A stretch of DNA of 36,602 nucleotides, from NCBI GenBank assembly GCA_036845225.1, contig DAIUEJ010000030.1, positions 1 to 36,602 of the forward strand. Direction: 5' to 3'. Under the pieces are notes generated by a model that saw nothing but the letters and a program-made list of their open reading frames with translations, did no database searches and was not told the origin of the DNA. Positions within the stretch are counted from its first letter, which is position 1. Every line of letters begins with the position of its first letter. Below are positions 22,175 to 30,674 of the stretch, piece after piece. A program made the position numbers and the translations under genes. The DNA comes from FEN-680 sp036845225 (GTDB lineage Bacteria > Actinomycetota > Geothermincolia > Fen-727 > Anoxymicrobiaceae).

Positions 22175-23953
22175 TCAATCCCCTTTCCCGAGGAAGAACG
22201 AGTGGGGATCGAACATGCGGGCGCTCTTGAGCTCCTCCAGAGTGGGCCGCTCAATCTCGACGACATCGTCGGCGACCTTCAGGTCCCAGTTGCAGTTCTC
22301 CCTGATTGCCGCGAGCGCCGCCTCGCGGCCGCCGTCGGCGGGGTAATAACCGGTAAGGACCAGCTCCCCGTCTCGTTTCTCGAGCACGCCCCTGGTCGTC
22401 ACCACGGCGGTGATCTTGTCGCCCGGGCAGGTCACGTACGGCACCTGCTCGACCAGCCTGAACGGCAGGTGGTCGATGACGATAACGATCTCTCGCGCAC
22501 CCGCCGCCACGTCGGCCGCGCCGCCCGAGCCGACGAGCAGCAGCTTCATGTCGGGAATGCAGGTCGAGTTGACGTTGCCGAGCCGGTCCACCTGTCCCGC
22601 CCCGAGCGCGCCGATGCAGAGGTTGCTCTGTGCCCCCACGATGGACCCGAGCACGTCGTTGACGTCGCTCAGCATCCGGCAGTGGGGCACGTTGCGGAGA
22701 TTGAAGATGAACGGGTCGGCCGGCTGAGGGCTGTACCCGTAGAACCCGATCTCAGCGATGAGGTCCGCGTCGTGGTCCTGCTCCCGCAGGCTGTAATAGG
22801 CGAGCCAGGCGGCGAGGTTGGACGCTCCGACCCCCGCGAGGATGGTTCGATAGCCGCTCTCGAGCGCTTTCTTCGCGATGACGCGCGCGCCGACACTTAT
22901 CATCATCTCGATAGGGTTGTAGTCAGGGCCCGCGTTCATCTCGGGCAGGGCGTCCGTCAGCTCGTCCTCCCAGGAGTTGAGGGCCGACTTGCCCTTGAGG
23001 TGCCAGATGTGCTCGTGGCCGAGCTTCGCCAGGTACTCCTCGTGGTCCGCGCACCCCAGGATCCATTCGTCCATCCAGGCCTGCAACTTTTCAGGGTCCC
23101 TCGCCTTGGAACGAAGGTCGATGATGAACTCACGGTCCACCTCGTAGCCGGTGACCTCCCGCTCGAGGCCGTAGTTCGACATGCCCGCGGGATGAGAGCC
23201 GAACGGGGTCAGGCACACCGCCTTGACCAGGTAGGACGGGACTTTTACGAAGTGGCTGTATCTCTTGATAAAGTCGTGGTCGACGATCTTCTCGACGGTG
23301 ACTATGGTGCCCTGCTTGGCGGCGCGCGCGGAGCTCGCCGTTTCCGCATAGGGGGGCGCGCACACCAGGTTCCCTGCCGGGTCCGCGGCCCAGCCGTGGA
23401 GGAAGGTGATGTCCGGGCGCAGAGCCCTCACAAAACCCATCTCCTGTCCGTCGGGCATCGTGGTGACACAGAAGTCGTCCGTGTTTTCCTCGGCGATCGT
23501 CGTCCCGATCAGTGAGTTGGCGGGTATCCACTCAAAGCCGAGCGCCCCGGCGAGCAGGCGGAGCGAGAAGCTCAGGATGGTCCAGTGTTCGAGCTCCACG
23601 GTGCCTTCGCGGTACGCGGCCTGGTACACCGGGTTCGGTCCCGGCATGGGATACGAGTCGCCGAAGAACGTGGCGATCGCTTTCTTCACCAGCCCCGCGC
23701 AGAACACGGAGTTCATGTCGCCCGTAAAACCCAGCGTGCTGATGGTGAAGCCGGGGTCCTTGCCCCAGAACTTGCGGGCGAGCTCCTGGTACGCTGCACA
23801 CGGCCGCGCATAGCTGTGCCCCAGGTGGATGCTCATCCCGGGCTGGACGAACTTATCTATCGCTTCGCCAAGAGGCATCACCTTGTCGGCCGCGAGCCCC
23901 GATTCGGAGATCTCTATCTTGCGCCGGACGACGTCGTCGAAATCACCAAACAT
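22175..23953 (-). CDS. Fused glutaconate CoA-transferase A/B-like protein
   Basis: A single 592-residue polypeptide that joins two class I CoA-transferase subunits, as in glutaconate CoA-transferase or the IpdAB ring-cleavage hydrolases of steroid degradation. The A half (about 1-300) starts with KVMPLGEAIDKFVQPGMSIHLG and has HGWAADPAGNLV. The B half (about 335-592) has AEIGFYGYSPQP with the likely catalytic Glu, then GALGAGQVDRLGNVNST and LLVGSGGAADVAAGA. The ATG at 23953 has AGGAGG at ideal spacing, so the two extra upstream codons of the open frame were dropped. The fusion is unusual, because the two subunits are normally separate genes. The substrate is unknown. Confidence 0.85.
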   Translation of the reverse strand: MFGDFDDVVRRKIEISESGLAADKVMPLGEAIDKFVQPGMSIHLGHSYARPCAAYQELARKFWGKDPGFTISTLGFTGDMNSVFCAGLVKKAIATFFGDSYPMPGPNPVYQAAYREGTVELEHWTILSFSLRLLAGALGFEWIPANSLIGTTIAEENTDDFCVTTMPDGQEMGFVRALRPDITFLHGWAADPAGNLVCAPPYAETASSARAAKQGTIVTVEKIVDHDFIKRYSHFVKVPSYLVKAVCLTPFGSHPAGMSNYGLEREVTGYEVDREFIIDLRSKARDPEKLQAWMDEWILGCADHEEYLAKLGHEHIWHLKGKSALNSWEDELTDALPEMNAGPDYNPIEMMISVGARVIAKKALESGYRTILAGVGASNLAAWLAYYSLREQDHDADLIAEIGFYGYSPQPADPFIFNLRNVPHCRMLSDVNDVLGSIVGAQSNLCIGALGAGQVDRLGNVNSTCIPDMKLLLVGSGGAADVAAGAREIVIVIDHLPFRLVEQVPYVTCPGDKITAVVTTRGVLEKRDGELVLTGYYPADGGREAALAAIRENCNWDLKVADDVVEIERPTLEELKSARMFDPHSFFLGKGD

Positions 23954-23988
23954 CGCCACCTCCTGCTGTCATACGCACGCTCGGACAT

Positions 23989-24088
23989 AACGCACCACTG
24001 GGGTCAGGCACCGGTGGTGCGTTTTCATCCGGGAACCCGGACTCCACAAGAGAAATGCACCATCGGTGCCTGACCCCACTGGTGCATT
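23989..24088. repeat. Inverted pair of GGGGTCAG-core palindromes, copies D1 and D2
   Basis: D1 (23989-24023) has arms AACGCACCAC and GTGGTGCGTT around core GGGGTCAGGCACC. D2 (24054-24088) has arms AATGCACCA and TGGTGCATT with the core in the opposite orientation. The 30-bp spacer contains a third palindrome, TCCGGGAACCCGGA. The layout resembles the paired REP arrangement called BIME. D2 ends 1 nt before the stop codon of the glycosyltransferase gene at 24090. Confidence 0.85.
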
Positions 24089-24089
24089 G

Positions 24090-25730
24090 TCACGCTTTCT
24101 CGAAGATCTCCACGATGCGTTGCGACACCGCGTCCCACGAGAATCGCGCCTTCACCACGCCGCGCATCTGGGCGCCCTTGCTCAGAAGCGCCGCGTCCGG
24201 CATGTCGAGCACGAGGCTGCACGCCTCGGCGATCCGCTTGACGAGCCGCTCGCGCGTTCCGAGCAGCAGGGTGTCCGCTTCCTGCCCCCATATCTCACGC
24301 ACGGGCTCGAGCGCCGTCTCCAGGCCCGAGTGCCGCGACGCTACAGGCACTACCCCCGCGGCCATGGCCTCGGTCGCGACGAGGCCGAAAGCTTCCTGCG
24401 CAAGCGACGGCACCAGCACCGCCTTCGCATGCGGCAGGAGGTGGCGGTGCTCCTCGGGCGTCAGGTAGCCCGTGAACACCACCGCATCCCTGACGTCGAA
24501 GCCGCCGCATAACCGCGCGTACTCATCGATCTCGCCGGAGGCCTCCAGGTCGTCCAGGAACGCGAGCACCGGGCCGAAGGCGTCGTCCGCCAGTGTGTAC
24601 TTCTGGTTGCCGTACTCGCATAACTTGCGGAGCCTTGCCATATCGCCGCTGTCGATCGCGTCAAGCATCAGCTCCAGGATGCCCCTCAGCTCACCGAAGC
24701 CGACGATCACCAATCGCACGTCGGGGTGGTCGCGCAGCAACAGGGGAACAGCGGGCAGTGTGCACTGGACGCCCTTGGTCTCGAGCAGTTTCCCCAGGAA
24801 CATGACGAAGCGCCCGTCTCCGGCGGCGAGCTCGCGCAGACGGTGCCCAAGGTCCGCCTCCGGCAGCCAGTCCGGGTGCAGGGCGTTGATACCCGCAATC
24901 TCTTCTTCGATGTCGAATCCATCGCTGAGCCTGCCGGGCTCGTCGTTCCCGCGGCCGCGGAAGTCCCCCACGGTCACGCCTTCGGTCCTCTTCTCGACGG
25001 CCTCGCACAGCAGCTCGACCGAGGATGCCAGGTCGCGTTCGGCGAGCGCGAACATCTCGGTGTCCACCCCGGGCGGGATGAACACGATCTTGCCGGACAG
25101 GCCCTCCACCGAGTCGCCGAAGACCTCCTCGACCTGCCGCGCGGTGTGCTCGCTCGGCACGATTATCCGCGTGGCGCCTTCGAGGCCCGCCGCTCCCAGG
25201 GGAAGGTATCGCGGGTCCTTCTTCACCGTGAACTCGATCGCCGAGCCATGGATGCTCACGAAGTAAGGCACCCCGGCTTTCTCCGCGACGGGCCTCACGA
25301 TGTAGGGCAGCATCACCGCATGGTTCGCGTGTATCGCGTCGGGGACGAACTGCTCGACCAGCCGGCCCAGGGCGCGCTCGTTTCGGTCTATGTACCACTC
25401 GAGCTCGACGTCGTCGAGCTGCGTGAACTCCTTGACGCGGAAGCCCGGGTAGCTGTCCGTCACATAGACGGGCAGCAGGCCCCCGATGTCCGGCTTGTAG
25501 ACCATGCACGGGCCCGGGTAACCTGTCTCGCGCTCCCAGACGACCTGCGGGCCGCTCCCGGTGGAGTTCTCGCGGATGAAGCTCGAGACGAAATCGAGCC
25601 GGGGGTCGCTCTCCTGGCACATGATGAGGACGCGGTAGCCTTGCCTGCAGAGGGCGCGAGCCAGCGATTGGACGTACGTGTTGCTGCCGGTGCCCCTCAA
25701 CAGGTAGCCGTGGCAGATCAGGATGCGCAT
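24090..25730 (-). CDS. GT4-type (GT-B fold) glycosyltransferase
   Basis: A 546-residue glycosyltransferase. The N-terminal donor-side fold starts MRILICHGYLLRGTGSNTYVQSLARAL, and a Glycos_transf_1 domain at the C-terminus has FTGYLTPEEHRHLLPHAKAVLVPS and EAFGLVATEAMAAG, the conserved sugar-nucleotide region of GT4 enzymes. An acidic helical insertion of about 60 residues (near LADDAFGPVLAFLDDLEASG) makes it longer than the 380-420 residues usual in GT4. The ATG at 25730 has GGAG 6 nt upstream; an ATG four codons earlier has no such site. It lies about 20 bp after the amidohydrolase and ends beside the D repeats. The acceptor is not known. Confidence 0.85.
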   Translation of the reverse strand: MRILICHGYLLRGTGSNTYVQSLARALCRQGYRVLIMCQESDPRLDFVSSFIRENSTGSGPQVVWERETGYPGPCMVYKPDIGGLLPVYVTDSYPGFRVKEFTQLDDVELEWYIDRNERALGRLVEQFVPDAIHANHAVMLPYIVRPVAEKAGVPYFVSIHGSAIEFTVKKDPRYLPLGAAGLEGATRIIVPSEHTARQVEEVFGDSVEGLSGKIVFIPPGVDTEMFALAERDLASSVELLCEAVEKRTEGVTVGDFRGRGNDEPGRLSDGFDIEEEIAGINALHPDWLPEADLGHRLRELAAGDGRFVMFLGKLLETKGVQCTLPAVPLLLRDHPDVRLVIVGFGELRGILELMLDAIDSGDMARLRKLCEYGNQKYTLADDAFGPVLAFLDDLEASGEIDEYARLCGGFDVRDAVVFTGYLTPEEHRHLLPHAKAVLVPSLAQEAFGLVATEAMAAGVVPVASRHSGLETALEPVREIWGQEADTLLLGTRERLVKRIAEACSLVLDMPDAALLSKGAQMRGVVKARFSWDAVSQRIVEIFEKA

Positions 25731-25750
25731 GCTCTTCTCCATGCTGGCGA

Positions 25751-26650
25751 TTATATATTGTCGTCAGGCAATTGGAGCAGGCGCGCCGCGTTCTCGAAGA
25801 ACACCTTTCGGTTGAACTCTTCGGAGAGTCCCACCTCGATGATGCTCCGGATGCAGTCCTCGTAGTCGTAAGGGATGTTGGGGAAGTCGCTCCCGAACAG
25901 GAGGCGGTCGGAGAGCTCGAGCAGCATATCCGGGTCGAACTCATGCGGGATCTCAAGCGGCGGGAACTGGCCTTTTGCGACCAGATCTTTTACCAGGGCT
26001 GGATCGATGAAGTTCACCGAGGTGTCGAGGTAGAGGTTCGGGTATCGCCCCGCCATGTCGAAGAACCGGTCGAACTCGTAGGCCCCCATGTGCGCCACCA
26101 CGACCTTTAACTCGGGAAAGGTCTGCATCACCGGCTCGAAGTGGTCGGCACCCACGTACTTGTTCGCGACCGGGGCGGTGCCCGCGTGCGCGGCCAGGAC
26201 CTTGCCGCGCTCGAGCAGCAGCGCGTAAACATCCATCATCCGCTCGTCGCACAGGTAGAAATCGCTCACCAGCGGCTGGAGCTTGATCCCGAAGAAACCG
26301 TCATGGTCGAACAGGCGCTCCAGCATCTCGATATTCCCGTCGTCGGAGGGGAACACGGTCGCGAAAGGCAGCGCCGCCGGCTCGCGACGGGCGAACTGTG
26401 CGGTCCACTCGTTCAGGCCCGGGGCGACGCCCGCCTTGTGTGCGTAGTTGTAGGTCACGAACCTGCGGACGCCCTCTTCACGCAGGGTGCGGGCCAGCCC
26501 GGACGTTGACTCGCGGTATGCGATTCCCCAACCGCGTGCATCGAACCATTCCCAGATCGAAGCGAACAGCTTGTCGGGAAAGAAGTGCGCGTGCATGTCG
26601 ATGATGTTGCCGCGGAGGTAGTCCGGGACGTCGATGGGCATCTCAGTCAT
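25751..26650 (-). CDS. Amidohydrolase_2 family metal-dependent hydrolase
   Basis: A 299-residue TIM-barrel hydrolase. Metal ligands can be seen in DMHAHFF (His20, His22), AHAGT, VVAHMGAYEFDRF and LFGSDFPN, the layout of the amidohydrolase_2 family, which includes decarboxylases and related C-C or C-N hydrolases. Its substrate is not evident. The start ATG at 26650 lies inside the last codons of znuB (8-bp overlap), so it is translated as part of the zinc transport operon. The zinc-uptake context may supply its metal, but this is inference. Confidence 0.88.
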   Translation of the reverse strand: MTEMPIDVPDYLRGNIIDMHAHFFPDKLFASIWEWFDARGWGIAYRESTSGLARTLREEGVRRFVTYNYAHKAGVAPGLNEWTAQFARREPAALPFATVFPSDDGNIEMLERLFDHDGFFGIKLQPLVSDFYLCDERMMDVYALLLERGKVLAAHAGTAPVANKYVGADHFEPVMQTFPELKVVVAHMGAYEFDRFFDMAGRYPNLYLDTSVNFIDPALVKDLVAKGQFPPLEIPHEFDPDMLLELSDRLLFGSDFPNIPYDYEDCIRSIIEVGLSEEFNRKVFFENAARLLQLPDDNI

Positions 26651-27536
26651 CGGCGGGGATCTCCGCGGAGCCCGGCGCCGGTGGCAGGCCCTCCTGCGGG
26701 GCGGGCTCGGCCGCAGCCTTCCCGCGGAAGACCCGCTGCATGTAACTCCGCCTGGGTGAGACCGCCACCGCGATCACGAACAGCGCGAACATCACGAGGA
26801 CTACGGTCGCCCCTGAGGCGACGTTGAAGCTGAAAGAGAGCTGCAACCCGATCAACACCGAGAGGATGCCGGTTGCCATCGAATACACCAGAACGCTGCG
26901 GTAGTTCCTCGAGAGCTGCAGCCCCGTTGCCCCCGGAATCACGATCAGCGCGGACACCAGGATGATGCCGACGAGCTTGATCGACACCACTATGGTGAGG
27001 GCGATAGTCACCAGCAGCCCGTAGTAGACGAACTTCACCGGTACGCCGCTCGCCATGGCGGTCTCTTCGTCGAACGAGAAGAACAGCAGCTCCTTGAAGA
27101 AGAGCACCATGAACCCGATGGCCAGTATGGCCATCACCGCGAGGATGACCACGTCCGTCCACGACACCGCCAGGATGCTCCCGAACAGGTAGCTGAGCAA
27201 GTCCTGGTTGTACGCCTTCGCGACCGCGAGCAGCACCACGCCCATCGCCATCGACGCGGAGAAGAGGATGCCGATGATGGTGTCCTCGTGAAGCTTGCCC
27301 TTGCGGGAGAACCATCCGATCCCCCCCGCGACCAGGACACAGAACGCCCCGGCGGTCACTATCGGGTTGACCCCGGCCGCGATCCCGATCGACACGCCTC
27401 CGAACGCGGCGTGCGATATCCCCATGCCGGCGAACGCCAGCCTCCTGACAATGATGAAGAAGGACATCAGCGAGCAGGTGATCGCTATGAGCAGGCCACC
27501 CACTAGGGCTGTCTGGCCGAACCCGAACGAGAGCAT
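26643..27536 (-). CDS. Zinc/manganese ABC transporter permease (ZnuB-like)
   Basis: A 297-residue ABC-3 family permease with about eight hydrophobic segments from MLSFGFGQTALVGGLLIAI to VLVMFALFVIAVAVS. Family marks include RRLAFAGMGISHAAFGGVSIG and FSFDEETAMASGVP. The ATG at 27536 overlaps the znuC stop as TGATG and is clearly the start; the open frame upstream belongs to another reading of znuC. The C-terminal tail is rich in Pro, Glu and Ala. It forms the membrane channel for the ATPase and lipoprotein encoded just upstream. Confidence 0.92.
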   Translation of the reverse strand: MLSFGFGQTALVGGLLIAITCSLMSFFIIVRRLAFAGMGISHAAFGGVSIGIAAGVNPIVTAGAFCVLVAGGIGWFSRKGKLHEDTIIGILFSASMAMGVVLLAVAKAYNQDLLSYLFGSILAVSWTDVVILAVMAILAIGFMVLFFKELLFFSFDEETAMASGVPVKFVYYGLLVTIALTIVVSIKLVGIILVSALIVIPGATGLQLSRNYRSVLVYSMATGILSVLIGLQLSFSFNVASGATVVLVMFALFVIAVAVSPRRSYMQRVFRGKAAAEPAPQEGLPPAPGSAEIPADD

Positions 27537-28378
27537 CAGCCACCCCCCTCCGTCGTGTGATGGTCCCCCGCGCCGACCAGGAAATCGAACTCGCACCGGT
27601 AGGCTTCCTGCAGCCGGTCGGATCCGACGACCTCTCCGGGCTTGCCATGCAGGTGCATGGAGCGGTTGATGCACACCATCTCGTCCGCGTGCTGGGCGAG
27701 CACGTTCACGTCGTGTGAGACGAAGACGATGGAAAGGCCGAGCCTCTCCTTGAGGTCGGTGAGCAGCTCCATGAACTGGCGTTGGGCAGGCATGTCGAGC
27801 CCCGAGGTCGGCTCGTCCAGCAGCAGTATCCGGGTCTCGCGGCACAGAGCCCGCGCCAGAAACACCCGCTTCTGCTGGCCGCCGGACAGCTCGCCGATAA
27901 GCCTCTTCTCCAGACCCTGGAGCCCGACCATCCTGATGCTGTCCATGACCCTCTGCTTGTCAGCTTTCTTCGCGAAACGAAAGCGCCCGATGCAGCATAT
28001 CCGGCCCATCATCACGACGTCGTAGACGTTGACGGGGAAGATGGGGTCGAAGAAGACGCTCTGGGGCACATACCCGATGTGGTGCAGCTCGCTCTTCAGC
28101 TCGGCCGGCTGCATTCCCATGACGCAGACGGTGCCGCTCGCGGGCTTGACGAGGCCCAGTATCACGCGCAGGAGCGTCGTCTTTCCCGCGCCGTTGGGGC
28201 CGATGACGCCGAGGAACATGTGGTCGTTGAGCGTGAAGCTGATGTCCTGCAGGACGGGGTGGCCGTCCAGCTCCACGAACACGTGCTCGAGGTCGATGAG
28301 GGTCCGCGGCCCGCCGGACGTCGCGTCGAAGTACTCACCGACTTTGCACGAATGCATCTTTGACGGCCTGTTGCTCAC
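27536..28378 (-). CDS. Zinc/manganese ABC transporter ATP-binding protein (ZnuC-like)
   Basis: A 280-residue ATPase with Walker A GPNGAGKTT (60-68), Q-loop GYVPQS, signature LSGGQQKR, Walker B ILLLDEPTSGLD and switch FVSHDV. Sequence details such as VNVYDVVMMGR fit the metal-chelate type. It is preceded by a GTG at 28378 that overlaps the znuA stop as GTGA; an ATG at codon 8 is a second option. The first 25 or so residues are not typical for the family. It lies between the solute-binding lipoprotein and the permease gene and powers uptake of a divalent metal. Confidence 0.92.
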   Translation of the reverse strand: MSNRPSKMHSCKVGEYFDATSGGPRTLIDLEHVFVELDGHPVLQDISFTLNDHMFLGVIGPNGAGKTTLLRVILGLVKPASGTVCVMGMQPAELKSELHHIGYVPQSVFFDPIFPVNVYDVVMMGRICCIGRFRFAKKADKQRVMDSIRMVGLQGLEKRLIGELSGGQQKRVFLARALCRETRILLLDEPTSGLDMPAQRQFMELLTDLKERLGLSIVFVSHDVNVLAQHADEMVCINRSMHLHGKPGEVVGSDRLQEAYRCEFDFLVGAGDHHTTEGGG

Positions 28379-29319
28379 TGGAGGGCCTCCGACATCACGT
28401 TGACGTTGTGCTGCATCATCTTAATATAAGTGCTGACGTCAGGCTTGGCCGGATCCCCCAGCGGGTCCAGGTAGAGGACGCGCATGCCGGGGATCTCCGA
28501 GGCAATCACCTGGGCCGCCTTGGGGCTGATCTGCGGTTCGGCGAAGATGACCTTGATGTGCTTCGCCTTGATGGTCTTCACTATGTCGGCGATCTGCTTG
28601 CCGCTGGGCTCCTGCTCCGGGAACTCCTGCACGGCGCCGGCCTGGTTGATGCCGTACCTGCGGGAAAAATAGGTCCAGCCCGGGTGGAGGGCGACAAAAT
28701 CTCTGTGGGTGAACGTGGCAACCCTCGCCGCAATCTCCCTGTCGAGCACCGCGAGCTTCGCATTGTACGCCGCCGCATTCTTGCGGTATGCCGCGGCGTG
28801 GGCCGGGTCCGCCTTTATGAAACCGTCCGCGATCGCCTGTACCTGGTACATGGCTATCGTCGGGTCCAGCCAGACGTGCGGGTCGTACGGCGCGCCGGGC
28901 GAGCCGGGTTCACCGTTGAACGCTCCCGCCTTTATCAACTGGTCTCCTGGCACCGCGTCGGACGTGACCACGATAACCATCCCGCGGCCTCCGACCTTCT
29001 GGATGACTCCTGAAGCCCACGTCTCCAGCTGGAGCCCCACCATCACGAAGACTCTGGACTGGCTCACGAAGACGAACTGGCTGGCGGTCGGCTCGAAGAC
29101 GTGCGAGCTCGCGCCCGGAGGTATCAGGGTCTCGACCTCGACGAGGTCACCGCCCACGTTCCTACAGAAATCAGCGAGCGGCTCGATGGTCGCGGAGACT
29201 TTCATGCGCCCCGACGGAGTGCTGGTGGAACAGCCACCGGCTGCCAGCGCGGTGATGACGAACACGGGGAGCGTGAAAGCCAGCAAGGCCTTTCGGTGCA
29301 CAGCCCGGTTCGAGAACAC
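28375..29319 (-). CDS. Zinc/manganese-binding lipoprotein of ABC transporter (ZnuA-like)
   Basis: A 314-residue cluster 9 solute-binding protein. A signal sequence with a lipobox ends at Cys30 (LAAGGC), so it is anchored outside the membrane. Metal ligands match the family: His73 in SSHVFEP, His148 in DPHVWLDP, His212 in HPGWTYF, and Asp285 in YLDPLGD. The long His-rich loop of some ZnuA proteins is absent; a Gly/Pro-rich loop takes its place near residue 137-146, and the first histidine loop is short, so Zn versus Mn cannot be decided. The start is GTG at 29319 with GGGAGG upstream. It follows the isomerase gene by 18 bp. Confidence 0.92.
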   Translation of the reverse strand: MFSNRAVHRKALLAFTLPVFVITALAAGGCSTSTPSGRMKVSATIEPLADFCRNVGGDLVEVETLIPPGASSHVFEPTASQFVFVSQSRVFVMVGLQLETWASGVIQKVGGRGMVIVVTSDAVPGDQLIKAGAFNGEPGSPGAPYDPHVWLDPTIAMYQVQAIADGFIKADPAHAAAYRKNAAAYNAKLAVLDREIAARVATFTHRDFVALHPGWTYFSRRYGINQAGAVQEFPEQEPSGKQIADIVKTIKAKHIKVIFAEPQISPKAAQVIASEIPGMRVLYLDPLGDPAKPDVSTYIKMMQHNVNVMSEALQ

Positions 29320-29337
29320 GCGCCCTCGCCCTCCCGC

Positions 29338-30018
29338 TCAGCCGCTGATCGGCCTGATGGTCACCTCTTGCATCACGGTCCCCTGCGTCACCTGGTTGAC
29401 CACGTCCATCCCGCTCATTACCTGACCAAAAACGGTGTACTGGCCGTTGAGGCTCGGCTGGTCCGCGAGGCATATGAAGAACTGGCTCCCGCCTGAGTTG
29501 GGGTCGCCGCCGCGGGCCATGGAGAGGGTGCCGGTCACGTGCGGACGGTTGTTGAACTCAGCGGGCAGGTTGTATCCCGGGCCCCCCGTGCCGACATCCG
29601 TCGCGTTGGGATCCTTGCTCTTCGGGTCTCCCCCCTGGATGACGAACCCGGGCACGACGCGGTGGCAGGTCGTTCCGTTGAAAAAGCCGGTCCTCGCCAG
29701 GTGCAGGAAGCTCGCCACGGTCACAGGCGCGCTGTCGGGGAAGAACCGCAGCACGATGTCCCCTTTGTCGGTCTTTATAACAGCCTCGACCTTGGCGCCG
29801 TCCTGCCCGTCGGGAAAGTCAGCGAGGGTCTTGATGGGATTGCCGTCAGGCCCGACCTGCGGGCTCGTCGACTGCGGGCTCGACGCCGGCGACGTGGCGG
29901 GCTCGGTAGATTTGGATTCGTTTCCTTTTTGCTCAGACACCCCACAACCCCCGATCACTATTGCCAGCACTGTAAGCACCAGTACAAGGACCAGTGCAAC
30001 TGTCACTCTTCGCTTCAT
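29338..30018 (-). CDS. Cyclophilin-type peptidyl-prolyl isomerase lipoprotein
   Basis: A 226-residue secreted cyclophilin. The signal sequence MKRRVTVALVLVLVL leads to a lipobox at Cys25 (VIGGC), and a Ser/Thr/Pro-rich linker of about 50 residues separates it from the isomerase domain. Active-site features include FHR-type TTCHRVVPGFVIQGGDP, LSMARGGDPNSGGSQFFI and LNGQYTVFGQV. I chose the ATG at 30018, which has GGGAGAG upstream, rather than the far upstream start of the frame. As first gene of the znu operon it could help fold exported proteins outside the membrane; the link with metal uptake is positional only. Confidence 0.93.
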   Translation of the reverse strand: MKRRVTVALVLVLVLTVLAIVIGGCGVSEQKGNESKSTEPATSPASSPQSTSPQVGPDGNPIKTLADFPDGQDGAKVEAVIKTDKGDIVLRFFPDSAPVTVASFLHLARTGFFNGTTCHRVVPGFVIQGGDPKSKDPNATDVGTGGPGYNLPAEFNNRPHVTGTLSMARGGDPNSGGSQFFICLADQPSLNGQYTVFGQVMSGMDVVNQVTQGTVMQEVTIRPISG

Positions 30019-30290
30019 CTCTCTCCCTTCCGACAGGCGGCTCCTCCGTGCGCTCGAAAAAACAGACGCAAACCTTTGACGGTGTGCGTTCAACCTGCGT
30101 TCAGGCGACGCATCAGGCCTTTCTGCCACAGAGAAAGTATAGCAGGAGTGCGCGCTTACGCACTGAACTATAAGCCGTACTCGTGAAGGCGTCGCGCCAA
30201 CTCCTCCCTCTCGGAGAAGGGTAAAGAGAAGGCTCTACCGAAACCAATTGTGACGCTCGGTTTGCTGGAAGACAGGAGGAGGTGGGTATC

Positions 30291-30533
30291 TTGGGAATGG
30301 AACATGATTCGCCGAGGCCGCTGCTCGTGAGCACGGGCTGGCTGGCCGCCCATCGCCGCAGCCAGAGATGGTTGAAACAGAACCCGGTCAACTTCCACCG
30401 CAACAGCCTCACCGGCGAAGTCTCCCAGGACCGGCCCTCGCGCGAGACCCTCGCGTGGCAGTTGTGGAGCCTCAAGCTGTTCAGCAGGCTCGCCGTTACA
30501 GGCACTGACACACCCGGAGTAAACGAAACATAG
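30291..30533 (+). CDS. Small hypothetical protein (80 residues)
   Basis: A TTG start at 30291 has AGGAGGT 7 nt upstream, one of the best ribosome sites in the window. The protein (MGMEHDSPRPLLVSTGWLAAH, with basic residues following and LAWQLWSLKLFSRL near residue 60) has high GC at third codon positions, as real genes here do. It ends 35 bp before a strong hairpin. The PLLVSTGWLAAH start recalls the beginning of rhodanese-type sulfurtransferases, but the rest does not, so no function is proposed. A GTG at 30282 and an ATG at 30297 in the same frame are alternative starts. Confidence 0.55.
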   Translation: MGMEHDSPRPLLVSTGWLAAHRRSQRWLKQNPVNFHRNSLTGEVSQDRPSRETLAWQLWSLKLFSRLAVTGTDTPGVNET

Positions 30534-30567
30534 ATCGTCGCTTGCGGATCCGTCCGCATTTCTCGAT

Positions 30568-30592
30568 AAAGGCCGGCCGCGCGCCGGCCTTT
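30568..30592. terminator. Bidirectional hairpin terminator candidate
   Basis: AAAGGCCGGC and GCCGGCCTTT form a perfect 10-bp stem with a CGCGC loop, flanked by A and T on the two sides, so it can work in both directions. It follows the small gene at 30291-30533. Another hairpin, TGCGGA/TCCGCA, lies at about 30543-30558. Confidence 0.65.
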
Positions 30593-30674
30593 GACATCCG
30601 GCTCCCCCGGCAGGAAATCTCGCGCCCCCGGGAAATAGGAAAGGCGTAGTGCGCGGTTGTTTCTGGGGGATGTT

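Noticed and set aside
30168..30398. Minus-strand 76-residue frame ending SLPFSEREELARRLHEYGL
   Set aside because: The end looks like a possible helix, but the frame has mixed third-position composition, no good ribosome site, and overlaps the better supported plus-strand small gene.
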